A program made the position numbers and the translations under genes. This document shows positions 42,469 to 51,626 of a stretch of DNA of 64,000 nucleotides, piece after piece. The stretch is from Streptomyces pyxinae. Lineage in GTDB: Bacteria > Actinomycetota > Actinomycetes > Streptomycetales > Streptomycetaceae. The notes under the pieces are model-generated. The model saw nothing but the letters and a program-made list of their open reading frames with translations, made no database searches and was not told the DNA's origin. The stretch lies in NCBI RefSeq assembly GCF_024756275.1, contig NZ_JANUGQ010000024.1:45652-109651 (forward strand). Direction: 5' to 3'. Positions within the stretch are counted from its first letter, which is position 1, and each line of letters starts with the position of its first letter.

Positions 42469-44811
42469 TCATCCTGCCCCCTTTGCCCCGGTGAGGAAAG
42501 TCCTCGGTGCCCCCGGTGATGTTTCCCACCGGTCCTCCTCACCGGCACCGTCCGTACCCTCGGTCCCGGCCGGTCCGCCGGAGAACCGGTCGACTCCCGC
42601 CAGTACCCCTCCGGAGAGCCGGTAAGCCAACCCGGTGTGCCTGCGGCCCGCCGAGACGGTCCGCACCGCCTGGGCGATCGCCCGGCGGGAGCCGACCAGG
42701 ACCACCAGCTTCCTGGCCCGGGTGATGGCGGTGTAGAGCAGATTCCGCTGGAGCATGTTCCAGGCGCTGGTGGTGACCGGGATCACCACGGCCGGGTACT
42801 CGCTGCCCTGGGACCGGTGGATCGTGACGGCGTAGGCGTGCGCCAGCTCGTCCAGCTCGTCGAAGTCGTACGGCACCTCCTCGTCCTCGTCGGTGCGTAC
42901 GGTGAGCCGCTGCTCGTCCGGGTCGAGCGAGATGACGACGCCGACCGTGCCGTTGAAGACCCCGTTCGCGCCCTTCTCGTAATTGTTGCGGATCTGGGTG
43001 ACCTTGTCCCCGACGCGGAAGACCCGGCCGCCGAACCGCTTCTCCGGGAGGTCCGGCCGGGCGGGGGTGATGGCCTGCTGGAGCAGACCGTTGAGATGGC
43101 CCGCGCCCGCCGGGCCCCGGTGCATCGGCGCCAGCACCTGGACGTCCCGGCGGGGGTCCAGGCCGAACTTGGCGGGCACCCGGCGCGCCGCCACGTCCAC
43201 CGCGAGGCGGCCGGCCTCCTCGGCCTCGTCGGCCACGAAGAGGAAGAAGTCCGTGAGGCCGTGGGTCACCGGCTGCTCACCCTTGTTCACCCGGTGGGCG
43301 TTGGTCACCACGCCGGACTGCTGGGCCTGGCGGAAGATCCGGGTCAGCCGCACCGACGGGACCGGGCCGCCGGGGGCCAGCAGATCGCCCAGCACCTCGC
43401 CCGCGCCGACGCTGGGCAGCTGGTCCACGTCCCCGACCAGCAGCAGATGGGTGCCGGGCGCGACCGCCTTGACCAGCTTGTTGGCGAGCAGCAGATCCAG
43501 CATGGACGCCTCGTCCACCACCACCAGGTCCGCGTCGAGCGGGCGGTCCTGGTCGTACGCCGCGTCCCCGCCGGGCTTCAGCTCCAGGAGCCGGTGGACG
43601 GTGGACGCCTCGGCCCCGGTCAGCTCGGCCAGCCGCTTGGCCGCCCGGCCGGTGGGCGCGGCCAGCACCACCTTGGCCCGCTTGGCCCGGGCCAGCTCCA
43701 CGATCGACCGGACGGTGAACGACTTGCCGCAGCCGGGGCCGCCGGTGAGCACGGCGACCTTCTCGGTGAGGGCGAGCCGGACGGCCTGCTCCTGCTCGGG
43801 CGCCAGCTCCGCCCCGGTCCGCCCGGCGAGCCAGCTCAGCGCCTTGTCCCAGGCCACGTCCCGGAAGGCGGGCAGCCGGTCCTCCTCCGCCCGCAGCAGC
43901 TTCCGCAGCCGCCCGGCCAGCGAGAGCTCGGCCCGGTGGAACGGCACCAGGTAGATCCCGGTGACCGGCTGCCCGTCCGGGCCCGGCACCCGCTCCCGCA
44001 CCACCCCTTCCTCCTCGGGCCCGGCCAGCTCACCGAGGCACTCGATGACCAGGCCGGTGTCCACCTGGAGCAGCTTCACCGCGTCCGCGATCAGCCGCTC
44101 CTCCGGCAGGAAGCAGTGGCCCTGGTCGGTCGACTGGGAGAGCGCGTACTGCAATCCCGCCTTGACCCGCTCCGGGCTGTCGTGCGGTATGCCGACCGCC
44201 TGGGCGATCCGGTCGGCGGTGAGGAAGCCGATGCCCCACACATCGGCGGCCAGCCGGTAGGGCTGGTTCCGCACGACGGAGATCGAGGCGTCGCCGTACT
44301 TCTTGTAGATCCGCACCGCGATCGAGGTGGAGACGCCCACCCCCTGGAGGAAGACCATCACCTCCTTGATCGCCTTCTGCTCCTCCCAGGCGGCCCCGAT
44401 CAGCTTCGTGCGCTTCGGCCCCAGCCCCGGGACCTCCACCAGCCGCTTCGGCGCCGTCTCGATGATGTCGAGCGTCTCCAGACCGAAGTGCTCCACGATC
44501 CGGTCCGCGATCCGGGGCCCGATGCCCTTGATGAGCCCCGAGCCCAGATAGCGGCGGATGCCCTGGATGGTCGCGGGCAGCACGGTCGTGTAGTTGTCGA
44601 CGTGGAACTGGCGCCCGAACTGCGGATGCGAGCCCCACCGGCCCTCCATCCGCAGCGACTCGCCCGGCTGCGCGCCGAGCAGCGAGCCGACCACCGTCAG
44701 CAGCTCCCCGCCGCCCCGCCCGGTGTCGACCCGCGCGACGGTGTAACCGTTCTCCTCATTGGCGTAGGTGATCCGCTCCAGGACCCCTTCGACCACCGCA
44801 GGGTTGGACAT
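42469..44811 (-). CDS. recD2: RecD2-like ATP-dependent DNA helicase (SF1B)
   Basis: 780 residues from ATG 44811. The N-terminal OB and HhH region (VVEGVLERITYANEENGYTV, IKGIGPRIADRIVEHFG, VPGLGPKRTKLI) distinguishes RecD2 from RecD of RecBCD. The helicase core has Walker A GGPGCGKSFT near residue 360, Walker B VVDEASMLD, DQLPSVGAGEVLGDL, and C-terminal motifs VFNGTVGVV, YAVTIHRSQGSEYPAV and LLYTAITRARKLVVLVG. A 5'-3' helicase acting in repair without RecB or RecC. A Gly/Glu-rich tail of 35 residues follows. The gene is alone. Confidence 0.94.
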   Translation of the reverse strand: MSNPAVVEGVLERITYANEENGYTVARVDTGRGGGELLTVVGSLLGAQPGESLRMEGRWGSHPQFGRQFHVDNYTTVLPATIQGIRRYLGSGLIKGIGPRIADRIVEHFGLETLDIIETAPKRLVEVPGLGPKRTKLIGAAWEEQKAIKEVMVFLQGVGVSTSIAVRIYKKYGDASISVVRNQPYRLAADVWGIGFLTADRIAQAVGIPHDSPERVKAGLQYALSQSTDQGHCFLPEERLIADAVKLLQVDTGLVIECLGELAGPEEEGVVRERVPGPDGQPVTGIYLVPFHRAELSLAGRLRKLLRAEEDRLPAFRDVAWDKALSWLAGRTGAELAPEQEQAVRLALTEKVAVLTGGPGCGKSFTVRSIVELARAKRAKVVLAAPTGRAAKRLAELTGAEASTVHRLLELKPGGDAAYDQDRPLDADLVVVDEASMLDLLLANKLVKAVAPGTHLLLVGDVDQLPSVGAGEVLGDLLAPGGPVPSVRLTRIFRQAQQSGVVTNAHRVNKGEQPVTHGLTDFFLFVADEAEEAGRLAVDVAARRVPAKFGLDPRRDVQVLAPMHRGPAGAGHLNGLLQQAITPARPDLPEKRFGGRVFRVGDKVTQIRNNYEKGANGVFNGTVGVVISLDPDEQRLTVRTDEDEEVPYDFDELDELAHAYAVTIHRSQGSEYPAVVIPVTTSAWNMLQRNLLYTAITRARKLVVLVGSRRAIAQAVRTVSAGRRHTGLAYRLSGGVLAGVDRFSGGPAGTEGTDGAGEEDRWETSPGAPRTFLTGAKGAG

Positions 44812-44918
44812 GCCCCCGAAGCTACCCGCCCCCTCGGACACCGCGTCACCCCTGTGGAAAACCGGCCCGGGTCCCCCGATGTCCGCCCGATGGATCCGGT
44901 CGGCGCCGGCCCCCCGGT

Positions 44919-45785
44919 TCAGGGGCGCGGGGCGGCGTGGGTGAGGTAGCGGGTGACGGTCTCGGTGAGGACGTCGGCGCCGTCGCGGGACCAGAGGGTG
45001 TCGTTGAAGAGCTCGACCTCGACCGGGCCGGTGTAGCCGGCCGCGTCGACCAGGGTGTGCCAGCCGCGCAGGTCGATGACGCCGTCGCCCAGCTGGCCGC
45101 GCCCGGTGAGGACGCCGGCCGGGAGCGGGGTGGTCCAGTCGGCCAGCTGGAAGGCGTGCAGGCGGCCGGAGGCGGCGGCCCGGACGGCGGCGGCGGGGGC
45201 CCGGTCGTCCCACCAGACGTGGTAGGTGTCGACCACCACGCCGACCCGGCCGGCCGGGTGCGGAGCGGCCAGGGCGAGGGCCTGGTCCAGGGTGGAGACG
45301 GCGCAGCGGTCGGCGGCGTACATCGGGTGGAGCGGCTCGACGGCGAGGCGTACCCCCCGGTCGGCGGCGTACGGGACCAGGGCGGCGAGGCCGTCGGAGA
45401 TCCGGGCGCGGGCGGCGGCGAGGTCCTTGGAGCCGGGCGGCAGGCCGCCGGAGACCAGGACCAGGGTGTCGGTGCCGAGCGCCGCCGCCTCGTCCACGGC
45501 CGCCCGGTTGTCGGCGAGGACCGGGGCCGGGTCCCGGGACGCCGCGAAGAAGCCGCCCCGGCAGAGACTGGTGACGGTGAGCCCGGCGTCCCGCACCAGG
45601 CGGGCGGCGGCCTCGGTGCCGTACTTCCGGACCGGCTCGCGCCAGAGGCCGACGCCGGAGACGCCGAGGCGGCGGCAGTGCCGGACGAGGTCGGGGAGCG
45701 GCAGTTGGCGGACGGTCATCTGGTTGACGCTGAGCCGGGGAACGGCGGTGGGAAGGGGGCGGCCCCGTGCGCGGTGAGCGGTCAC
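44919..45785 (-). CDS. sugar phosphate isomerase/epimerase (xylose-isomerase-like TIM barrel)
   Basis: 288 residues from GTG 45785, overlapping the upstream stop by GTGA. The barrel shows LSVNQMTVRQLPLPDLVRHC at the start and metal-site segments AVEPLHPMYAADRCAVSTL, VVDTYHVWWDD, LHAFQLADWTTPLP and VEVELFNDTLWS. These place it with the IolE/IolH-like isomerases that act after Gfo/Idh dehydrogenases in inositol-type or 3-keto-sugar catabolism. It is the last gene of a three-gene minus-strand unit (dehydrogenase, DUF993, isomerase), all translationally coupled. Confidence 0.9.
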   Translation of the reverse strand: MTAHRARGRPLPTAVPRLSVNQMTVRQLPLPDLVRHCRRLGVSGVGLWREPVRKYGTEAAARLVRDAGLTVTSLCRGGFFAASRDPAPVLADNRAAVDEAAALGTDTLVLVSGGLPPGSKDLAAARARISDGLAALVPYAADRGVRLAVEPLHPMYAADRCAVSTLDQALALAAPHPAGRVGVVVDTYHVWWDDRAPAAAVRAAASGRLHAFQLADWTTPLPAGVLTGRGQLGDGVIDLRGWHTLVDAAGYTGPVEVELFNDTLWSRDGADVLTETVTRYLTHAAPRP

Positions 45786-46921
45786 GGAGTGGCCCCGTAC
45801 ACGGTGAGCAGGGCCCGCATCCGGTGTGCGGCCAGCTCGGGGTCGGGGAAGAGGCCGAGACCGGCGGCGAGGCGGTGGGCGCGGACCAGGTGCGGGAGCG
45901 GGCGGGCGGAGTGGAGACCGCCGGCCATGGTGAAGTGGTCCTGGTGGCCGGCGAGCCAGGCGAGCAGCACCACACCGGTCTTGTAATGGCGGGTGGGCGC
46001 CTCGAAGAGATGCCGGGCCAGCTCCACGGTGGGATCGAGCAGGGCCCGGAAGCCGGGCACGTCCCCGGTGTCCAGGGTCCGTACGGCCGCCGCCGCGATC
46101 GGGGCGAGCGGGTCGAAGACGCCCAGCAGGGCGTGGCTGAAGCCGAGTTGGTCACCGGCGAGCAGCTCGGGGTAGTGGAAGTCGTCACCGGTGTAGCAGC
46201 GCACCCCGGCGGGCAGCCGGCGGCGCAGCGCGATCTCCCGTCCGGTGTCGAGCAGGGAGACCTTGACGCCGTCCACCGCGCCGGGACGGGCGGCGATGAT
46301 CCGCAGGAGGGTGTCGGCGGCGGTGTCCGGATCGCCGGCGCCCCAGTAGCCGGCCAGGGCGGGATCGAACATGGGGCCGAGCCAGTGCAGGATCACGGGT
46401 TCGCGGGCCTGGCGGAGCAGATGGCCGTACACCTCGGCGTAGTCGTCCGGGGCGCGGGCGGTGGCGGCGAGGGCCCGGGAGGCCAGCAGCACCGCCCGGG
46501 CGCCGCACCCCTCGACCACGGCGAGCTGTTCCTCGTACGCGCTCCGGATCGCGGCCAGGGAGTGTTCCCCGGGCGGCAGTTGGTCGGTACCGGCGCCGCA
46601 GACCAGGGCCGCGCCGGCCGCCCGGGGCCCACCGACCGAGCGGGCCTCGGCGGCCGAGCGGGTGATGAGTTCGGCGGCGGCCGGCCAGTCCAGGCCCGCG
46701 CCGCGCTGGGCGGTGTCCATCGCCTCCGCGACGCCCAGACCGAGGGACCAGAGGTGGCGGCGGAAGGCCAGGGTGGCGTCCCAGTCCAGGGCCGCCGGAC
46801 CGCCGGGGCCGGGGTTCCGGCGGGGGTCGGCGACGACATGGGCGGCGGCGTAGACCGTACGGGAAGTACGGTGGGACGCGAGGGGGGTGGACCGTGCGTC
46901 TCCTTCCGCGGGCGCGGTCAA
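45782..46921 (-). CDS. DUF993 family (dihydrodipicolinate-synthase-like barrel) protein
   Basis: 379 residues from TTG 46921, chosen because GGAG lies eight bases upstream and TTGA overlaps the dehydrogenase stop. It is predicted to be an aldolase-type TIM barrel: WDATLAFRRHLWSLGLGVAEAMDTAQRG, GAGTDQLPPGEHSL, PVILHWLGPMFDPALAGYWG, the likely Schiff-base lysine in GVKVSLLD, and YTGDDFHYPEL. DUF993 genes recur with Gfo/Idh and isomerase genes in actinobacteria, suggesting a retro-aldol or lyase step on an oxidised sugar. The exact substrate is not known. Confidence 0.88.
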   Translation of the reverse strand: MTAPAEGDARSTPLASHRTSRTVYAAAHVVADPRRNPGPGGPAALDWDATLAFRRHLWSLGLGVAEAMDTAQRGAGLDWPAAAELITRSAAEARSVGGPRAAGAALVCGAGTDQLPPGEHSLAAIRSAYEEQLAVVEGCGARAVLLASRALAATARAPDDYAEVYGHLLRQAREPVILHWLGPMFDPALAGYWGAGDPDTAADTLLRIIAARPGAVDGVKVSLLDTGREIALRRRLPAGVRCYTGDDFHYPELLAGDQLGFSHALLGVFDPLAPIAAAAVRTLDTGDVPGFRALLDPTVELARHLFEAPTRHYKTGVVLLAWLAGHQDHFTMAGGLHSARPLPHLVRAHRLAAGLGLFPDPELAAHRMRALLTVYGATP

Positions 46922-48075
46922 GGGAGTTGCTCCGGGACCTCGAAACGGCGGCCCTCGGCCGAGGACTTGAGCGCCAGTTCGGCCAGGCGCACGCCGCGCG
47001 CCCCGGCCCGCAGGTCCCAGTGGTACGGCTCGTCCAGCACCACATGGCGGAGGAACAGCTCCCACTGGGCCTTGAAGCCGTTGTCGAACTCGGCGTTGTC
47101 GGGCACCTCCTGCCACTGGTCGCGGAAGGCGTGGCCGGCCGGCAGGTCCGGGTTCCAGACCGGCCTGGGGGTGGCCGAGCGGTGCTGGACCCGGCAGCGG
47201 CGCAGTCCGGCGACGGCCGAGCCATGGGTGCCGTCGACCTGGAACTCCACCAGTTCGTCGCGGTGGACCCGCACCGCCCAGGACGAGTTGAGCTGGGCGA
47301 CGATCCCGCCCTCCAGCTCGAAGACGCAGTACGCCGAGTCGTCGGCGGTCGCCGGATAGGGCCGGCCCGCCTCGTCCCAGCGCTCCGGGACGTGGGTGGC
47401 GACCCGGGCGGTCACGGCGGTGACCCGGCCGAACAACTCGTGGAGCACATAGTCCCAGTGCGGGATCATGTCGCTCGCGATCCCGCCGCCGTCCTCGGCG
47501 CGGTAGTTCCAGGACGGGCGCTGGGCCGGCTGCCAGTCGCCCTCGAAGACCCAGTAGCCGAACTCGCCGCGCACGGAGAGGATCCGGCCGAAGAAGCCGC
47601 CGTCGATCAGCCGCTTCAGCTTCCGCAGCCCCGGCAGGAACAGCTTGTCCTGGACCACGCCGTGCTTGATCCCGGCCGACTCGGCCAGCCGGGCGAGCTC
47701 CAGGGCCTCGGCGGTGCCGGTGGCGGTGGGCTTCTCGGTGTAGAGGTGCTTGCCGGCCGCGATGGCCCGGGTGAGGGCGTCCACGCGGGCGGAGGTGAGC
47801 TGGGAGTCGAAGTAGATGTCGGTGCGCTCGTCGGCGAGGACGGCACCGAGGTCGGTGGTCCACTCGGTGAGGCCGTGACGCCCGGCGATCTCCCGGAGCG
47901 CGTCCTCCCGGCGGCCGACCAGCACCGGTTCGGGCCAGAGGGTCTCGCCGCCGCCGAGGTCCAGGCCGCCCTGCTCGCGGATGGCGAGGAGGGAGCGCAC
48001 CAGGTGCTGGTGGTAGCCCATCCGGCCGGTGACGCCGTTCATGGCGATGCGTACGGTCCTGGTTCCGCCGGGCAT
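46918..48075 (-). CDS. Gfo/Idh/MocA family oxidoreductase
   Basis: 385 residues from ATG 48075, with GGAGGA upstream. NAD(P)-dependent sugar or cyclitol dehydrogenase. The Rossmann half has RIAMNGVTGRMGYHQHLVRSL, an unusual GxxGxMG fingerprint, then the family signature AIAAGKHLYTEKPTATG (EKP lysine). The C-terminal half contains FEGDWQPAQRPSWNYRAEDGGGIASDMIPHW (quoted by its key residues GGGIASDMIPHW), with the expected catalytic Asp/His. It is first in a coupled operon with DUF993 and isomerase genes. A LacI-type operator lies 23 bases upstream. Confidence 0.93.
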   Translation of the reverse strand: MPGGTRTVRIAMNGVTGRMGYHQHLVRSLLAIREQGGLDLGGGETLWPEPVLVGRREDALREIAGRHGLTEWTTDLGAVLADERTDIYFDSQLTSARVDALTRAIAAGKHLYTEKPTATGTAEALELARLAESAGIKHGVVQDKLFLPGLRKLKRLIDGGFFGRILSVRGEFGYWVFEGDWQPAQRPSWNYRAEDGGGIASDMIPHWDYVLHELFGRVTAVTARVATHVPERWDEAGRPYPATADDSAYCVFELEGGIVAQLNSSWAVRVHRDELVEFQVDGTHGSAVAGLRRCRVQHRSATPRPVWNPDLPAGHAFRDQWQEVPDNAEFDNGFKAQWELFLRHVVLDEPYHWDLRAGARGVRLAELALKSSAEGRRFEVPEQLP

Positions 48076-48097
48076 GGGCAGTCCTCCAGGGGGAGGG

Positions 48098-48109
48098 GAA
48101 AGCGCTTGC
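48098..48109. promoter_or_regulatory. LacI-family operator
   Basis: GAAAGCGCTTGC, with the central AAGCGCTT palindrome (48100-48107) recognised by many LacI-family repressors. It sits between the divergent dehydrogenase and lacI genes, 23 bases from the dehydrogenase start, so it would control that operon and possibly lacI. Confidence 0.8.
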
Positions 48110-48182
48110 TACGGGGGCAGACGCTAGCCTGCCGGGTGCGGCCGGACAAGGGGGCCGCGACCGAGGTCCCCCGGAGGCAGCG

Positions 48183-49262
48183 ATGACCGTCACCCTGGCC
48201 GATGTGGCCGCGCGCGCCCGGGTCTCCGCCGCGACCGTCTCCCGGGTGCTGAACGGCAACTACCCGGTGGCCGCCGCGACCCGGGAGCGGGTGCTGCGGG
48301 CCGTACGGGAGCTGGACTACGTGGTGAACGGCCCGGCCAGCTCGCTCGCCGCCGCCACCTCGGACCTGGTGGGCGTCCTGGTCAACGACATCGCGGATCC
48401 GTTCTTCGGGATCGTCGCCGGGGCCGTGGGCGGCGCGATCGGGGCGGGCGCCCCCGGGCGGGGCGGCGGCAAACTGGCCGTGGTCTGCAACACGGGCGGC
48501 TCCCCCGAGGGGGAGCTGACCTATCTGACCCTGCTCCAGCGCCAGCGGGCCGCGGCCGTGGTGCTGACCGGCGGAGCGCTGGAGGACCCGGAGCACACCG
48601 CCGCCCTGGCGGCGAAGCTGGCCCGGCTGACCGAGGCGGGCACCCGGGTGGTGCTGTGCGGGCGGCCCCCGCTGCCGGGTGTCCGGGCGGCCGTGGTGGC
48701 CTTCGACAACCGGGGCGGCGCCCGGCGGCTGACGGAACATCTGCTGGGCCTCGGCCACCGCCGGATCGGGTACGCGGCGGGGCCGCCGGGCCGTACGACC
48801 ACCCGGCACCGGCTGGAGGGGCACCGGGCGGCGCTGGCGGCGGCCGGAGCGCACGCGGGCCGGGACGGGGAGGCGGACCGGCTGACCGTGTACGGGGCGT
48901 ACGACCGCCGGGCCGGCCATGCCGCCGCGTGCGAGCTGCTGCGCCGGGAGCCCGGGCTCACCGCGATCGCCGCCGCCAATGACACCGTGGCGCTGGGTGT
49001 CCGCGTGGCGCTGCGGGAACGGGGGCTGCGGGTCCCCGAGGACGTGTCGGTCACCGGGTTCGACGACCTGCCGTGCGCGCTGGACGCGGTGCCCGCGCTC
49101 ACCACCGTACGGCTGCCGCTGGCCGAGGCGGGCGCCCTCGCCGGGCGGTTGGCGCTGGCGGCCCCCGGGGCCGGGGAGTCCGGGGAGTCGGGCCCGGGCG
49201 CCGCCCCGCCGGTGGGCGCGGAGCTGGTGGTACGCGCCTCCACCGGGCGGCCGGGGGCATAG
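48183..49262 (+). CDS. LacI-family transcriptional repressor
   Basis: 359 residues from ATG 48183, with CCGGAGGCAGCG upstream. HTH and hinge: TLADVAARARVSAATVSRVLNGNYPVAAATRERVLRAV (key turn SAATVSRVLNG). The periplasmic-binding-like effector domain includes GVLVNDIADPFFGIVAGAVG, AFDNRGGARRLTEHLLGLGHRRIGY and AANDTVALGVRVALRERGLRVPEDVSVTGFDD. It is divergent from the sugar dehydrogenase operon with one AAGCGCTT operator between them, so it most likely represses that operon until its sugar inducer is present. Confidence 0.94.
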   Translation: MTVTLADVAARARVSAATVSRVLNGNYPVAAATRERVLRAVRELDYVVNGPASSLAAATSDLVGVLVNDIADPFFGIVAGAVGGAIGAGAPGRGGGKLAVVCNTGGSPEGELTYLTLLQRQRAAAVVLTGGALEDPEHTAALAAKLARLTEAGTRVVLCGRPPLPGVRAAVVAFDNRGGARRLTEHLLGLGHRRIGYAAGPPGRTTTRHRLEGHRAALAAAGAHAGRDGEADRLTVYGAYDRRAGHAAACELLRREPGLTAIAAANDTVALGVRVALRERGLRVPEDVSVTGFDDLPCALDAVPALTTVRLPLAEAGALAGRLALAAPGAGESGESGPGAAPPVGAELVVRASTGRPGA

Positions 49263-49353
49263 CCCGTACGGCGACCCGGCGGAGCCCGTACCCCCGGTCG
49301 TCGCGGAGCCCGTGGGCCCGTAAGCCGGTGACTCCGGCGCCGGGAGGGATACG

Positions 49354-50352
49354 TCAGTCCAGGGCGGCGGCGATACGGTCCACCTGGTCCGGGTCGGCGG
49401 CCCAGCAGTAGAGCATCACCTCGTCGGCGCCGATCTCGGTGAACCGCCGGACGGTCTCCCGGAGCCGGGCACTCGTGGTGATCAGGCCCCCGGCCATGTG
49501 GTCCGCCCGGCCCGAGAAGTCGTAGTAGGCGAGCAGGTTCTCCCGGGCCCCGGCGAGCAGCGGCTCGGGGCCCAGGGCGACATTGGCCTGGGCCACCAGG
49601 CGCGGTCGTCCGGTCCGCTCCGCCGCCCGCCAGCCCCGCTCCACCTCCCGGAACAGCTCGGCCATCGGCTCCGGGGGCAGCCCGGCGCCCAGGTAGCCGT
49701 CGCCCCAGCGGGCGACCCGGGCGAGCGCCGCCGGGGCGAAGCCGCCGAAGATCACCTCGGGCCCGCCGGGCGTGGCGGGCGCCGGGCCGATCGGACCGGC
49801 GCCGTCGCCGTAGGGCTCACCCGCCCAGACCCGGCGGAGCGCGGCCATCTGCTCGTCCAGCCGGCGGCCCCGGTGGCGGAAGTCGATGCCGGCGGCCGAA
49901 CAGTCGTCGGCCCGGCCCCCGACACCGATGCCGAGGGTGAGACGACCGTCGGAGAGCCGGTCGAGCGTGGCGGTCTGCTTGGCCAGCACCGCCGTGTTGT
50001 ACAGCGGCGCGAGCAGCACCTCGGTCTGGAGGCGGACGCGGGAGGTGGCCCCGGCGAGCAGGGCGAGGGTGGTCAGCGGGTCCGGGTTGTCGTAGACCAG
50101 CCGGTCCAGCAGACCGAGGGTGGTGAACGGACCCTCCTCGGCCCGCCGGGCCCAGTCGAGCAGCACCCCGGGATCCTCGATGGGCAGACCGAGGCCGATC
50201 TTCACCGCGTTCACCGCGGTCACCGAATGCGCCGGATCGGCCGACCGCGCCGGATCCGGGGACTGTGCCGAATCGGCGGACCGCGCCGGATCCGGGGAGT
50301 GTGCCGGATCCGGGGACTGGGCCGAGTCCGCCGGCTGCGCTGTTTCCTTCAC
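49354..50352 (-). CDS. LLM-class flavin-dependent oxidoreductase with hexapeptide-repeat N-terminus
   Basis: 332 residues from GTG 50352, with AAGGAG eight bases upstream. Residues 7-43 are hexapeptide repeats of the type SPDPA[H/R] and SADSAQ encoded by an 18-bp tandem repeat (50230-50335). The luciferase-like barrel starts KIGLGLPIEDPGVLLDWARRAEEGPF and has LQTEVLLAPLYNTAVLAKQTATLDRLSDGRLTLGIGVG, the usual FMN or F420 site, and VIFGGFAPAALARVARWGDGYLGAG. It reduces or oxygenates an unknown substrate with a reduced flavin. It converges with lacI and is divergent from the next isomerase gene. Confidence 0.9.
   Translation of the reverse strand: MKETAQPADSAQSPDPAHSPDPARSADSAQSPDPARSADPAHSVTAVNAVKIGLGLPIEDPGVLLDWARRAEEGPFTTLGLLDRLVYDNPDPLTTLALLAGATSRVRLQTEVLLAPLYNTAVLAKQTATLDRLSDGRLTLGIGVGGRADDCSAAGIDFRHRGRRLDEQMAALRRVWAGEPYGDGAGPIGPAPATPGGPEVIFGGFAPAALARVARWGDGYLGAGLPPEPMAELFREVERGWRAAERTGRPRLVAQANVALGPEPLLAGARENLLAYYDFSGRADHMAGGLITTSARLRETVRRFTEIGADEVMLYCWAADPDQVDRIAAALD
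50230..50335. repeat. 18-bp in-frame tandem repeat
   Basis: Copies of GCCGGATCCGGGGA-type units, alternating with GCCGACCGC and GCCGAATCG variants, run at an 18-base period within the N-terminus of the LLM oxidoreductase gene. They encode the hexapeptides SPDPAH, SPDPAR, SADSAQ and SADPAH. Confidence 0.85.
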
Positions 50353-50684
50353 GGAGAAAGCTCCTTCGCAGGATGAGGCGAGCGGTCGCGCGGGCATGCG
50401 CGAGCACCGTGCCGCCCCTCCTGTCGGCCGCGCCCGGGGGCACGCGCCCGCTCCCCGTACCGCGGCGTCTTCCCCCGGGGGAGCGTGGTGCATCGGAGTG
50501 CGCCCACGGTAGGTAGCCGGGGCCGGACTCCGCCAGCGACTTTCCGGCGCCCGGAGCCGGCGAGCCGGGTCCGGCGCACCGGGGACCTGCGGCTTCCGGT
50601 GTACCGGAGGGTCGGGTACCGCCATGAAACCGTGCCGGGTGGGTACATTCGGCGGGGTCCGGCACAGTCAAGGAGAGCGAGACC
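50353..50684. other. divergent intergenic region between LLM oxidoreductase and isomerase genes
   Basis: 332 bases. The part near the isomerase gene contains GGTGTACCGG (50598), GGGTACCGCC (50613) and GGGTACATTC (50640), three GTAC-centred motifs that may be operator or promoter elements. AAGGAGAG precedes the GTG start. No gene is supported. Confidence 0.4.
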
Positions 50685-51530
50685 GTGAAGTACGCCTTCT
50701 CCACCCTCGGTGTCCCCGCGATGCCCGTCCCCGATGTCGTCCGGCTGGCCAGTGCGGCCGGCTACCAGGGCGTGGAGCTGCGCGCCCACCCCGAGGAACC
50801 GGTGCACCCCGGCCTGGTCGCCCATGAACGGCGGGCCGTGGTGGACGAGTTCGCCCGCGCGGGCGTCGAGATCCTGGCGGTGGCCGGGTACGCGCGCGTG
50901 GCCGAGGCGGGGGCCCGGCCGGGCCCGGAGTCCGCCGAGGCCGACGAGGCGGTGTACGAGGAGCTGCACGGGCTGTTGCATCTCGCGGCCGACCTGGGCG
51001 CACCCTTCGTCCGGGTCTTCCCGGGCGGCGGGGAACTGGACCGGGCGGAGGCGGACGAGACGGCGGCCCGGCGGCTGGGCGCGGCGGCCGAGGTCGCCGC
51101 CGACCTGGGCGTACGCATCCTCGTCGAGACCCATGACTCGCACCGCACGGGTGCCGATGTGGCCCGGATCGCCGGGCTGGTCGGCCACAAGAACGTGGGC
51201 GCGCTCTGGGACGTACTGCACCCCTGGGCGGCGGGTGAGGACCCGGCGGCCACCCATGCCGTACTGGCCCCCTATCTGGGATATGTCCAGGTCAAGGACG
51301 TGGCGTCGGCGCATGACACCACTCCGCTGCCGCTCGGCGCCGGGGTGCTGCCGCTCGCCGAGTGCCTGCGGACGATCGGGGACGACGCCACCGCCGGGCG
51401 CGGTGAGGCGGCGGTCGGGGGCCAGGAGCCCTGGGTCTGCTGGGAGTACGAGAAGCGCTGGTACCCGGAGGCGGCCGAGCTTCCGCCCCTGCTGGCGGCG
51501 GGCCTGGAGCGGCTGCGCTCGCTGAGCTGA
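50685..51530 (+). CDS. sugar phosphate isomerase/epimerase (TIM barrel)
   Basis: 281 residues from GTG 50685, with AAGGAGAG upstream. AP-endonuclease-2-like barrel: KYAFSTLGVPAMPVPDVVRLASAAGYQGVELR at the start, APFVRVFPGGGELDRAEADETAARRL, metal ligands in VRILVETHDSHRTGADVARI, VGALWDVLHPWAAGEDP and YVQVKDVAS, and a final Glu in VCWEYEKRWYPEA. It belongs to the same superfamily as the barrel at 44919 but is not its close copy. It likely isomerises a keto-sugar or cyclitol in the same catabolic area. Confidence 0.9.
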   Translation: MKYAFSTLGVPAMPVPDVVRLASAAGYQGVELRAHPEEPVHPGLVAHERRAVVDEFARAGVEILAVAGYARVAEAGARPGPESAEADEAVYEELHGLLHLAADLGAPFVRVFPGGGELDRAEADETAARRLGAAAEVAADLGVRILVETHDSHRTGADVARIAGLVGHKNVGALWDVLHPWAAGEDPAATHAVLAPYLGYVQVKDVASAHDTTPLPLGAGVLPLAECLRTIGDDATAGRGEAAVGGQEPWVCWEYEKRWYPEAAELPPLLAAGLERLRSLS

Positions 51531-51626
51531 GCACCCGGCCCGGGGGCCTCGCCGGTCCGGCGGCCTCGTCCCCTCTTCCCCTCGTCCGTGGCGTGCGGGC
51601 GCATGCTCCCGGCGGCCCCGGTGGGC

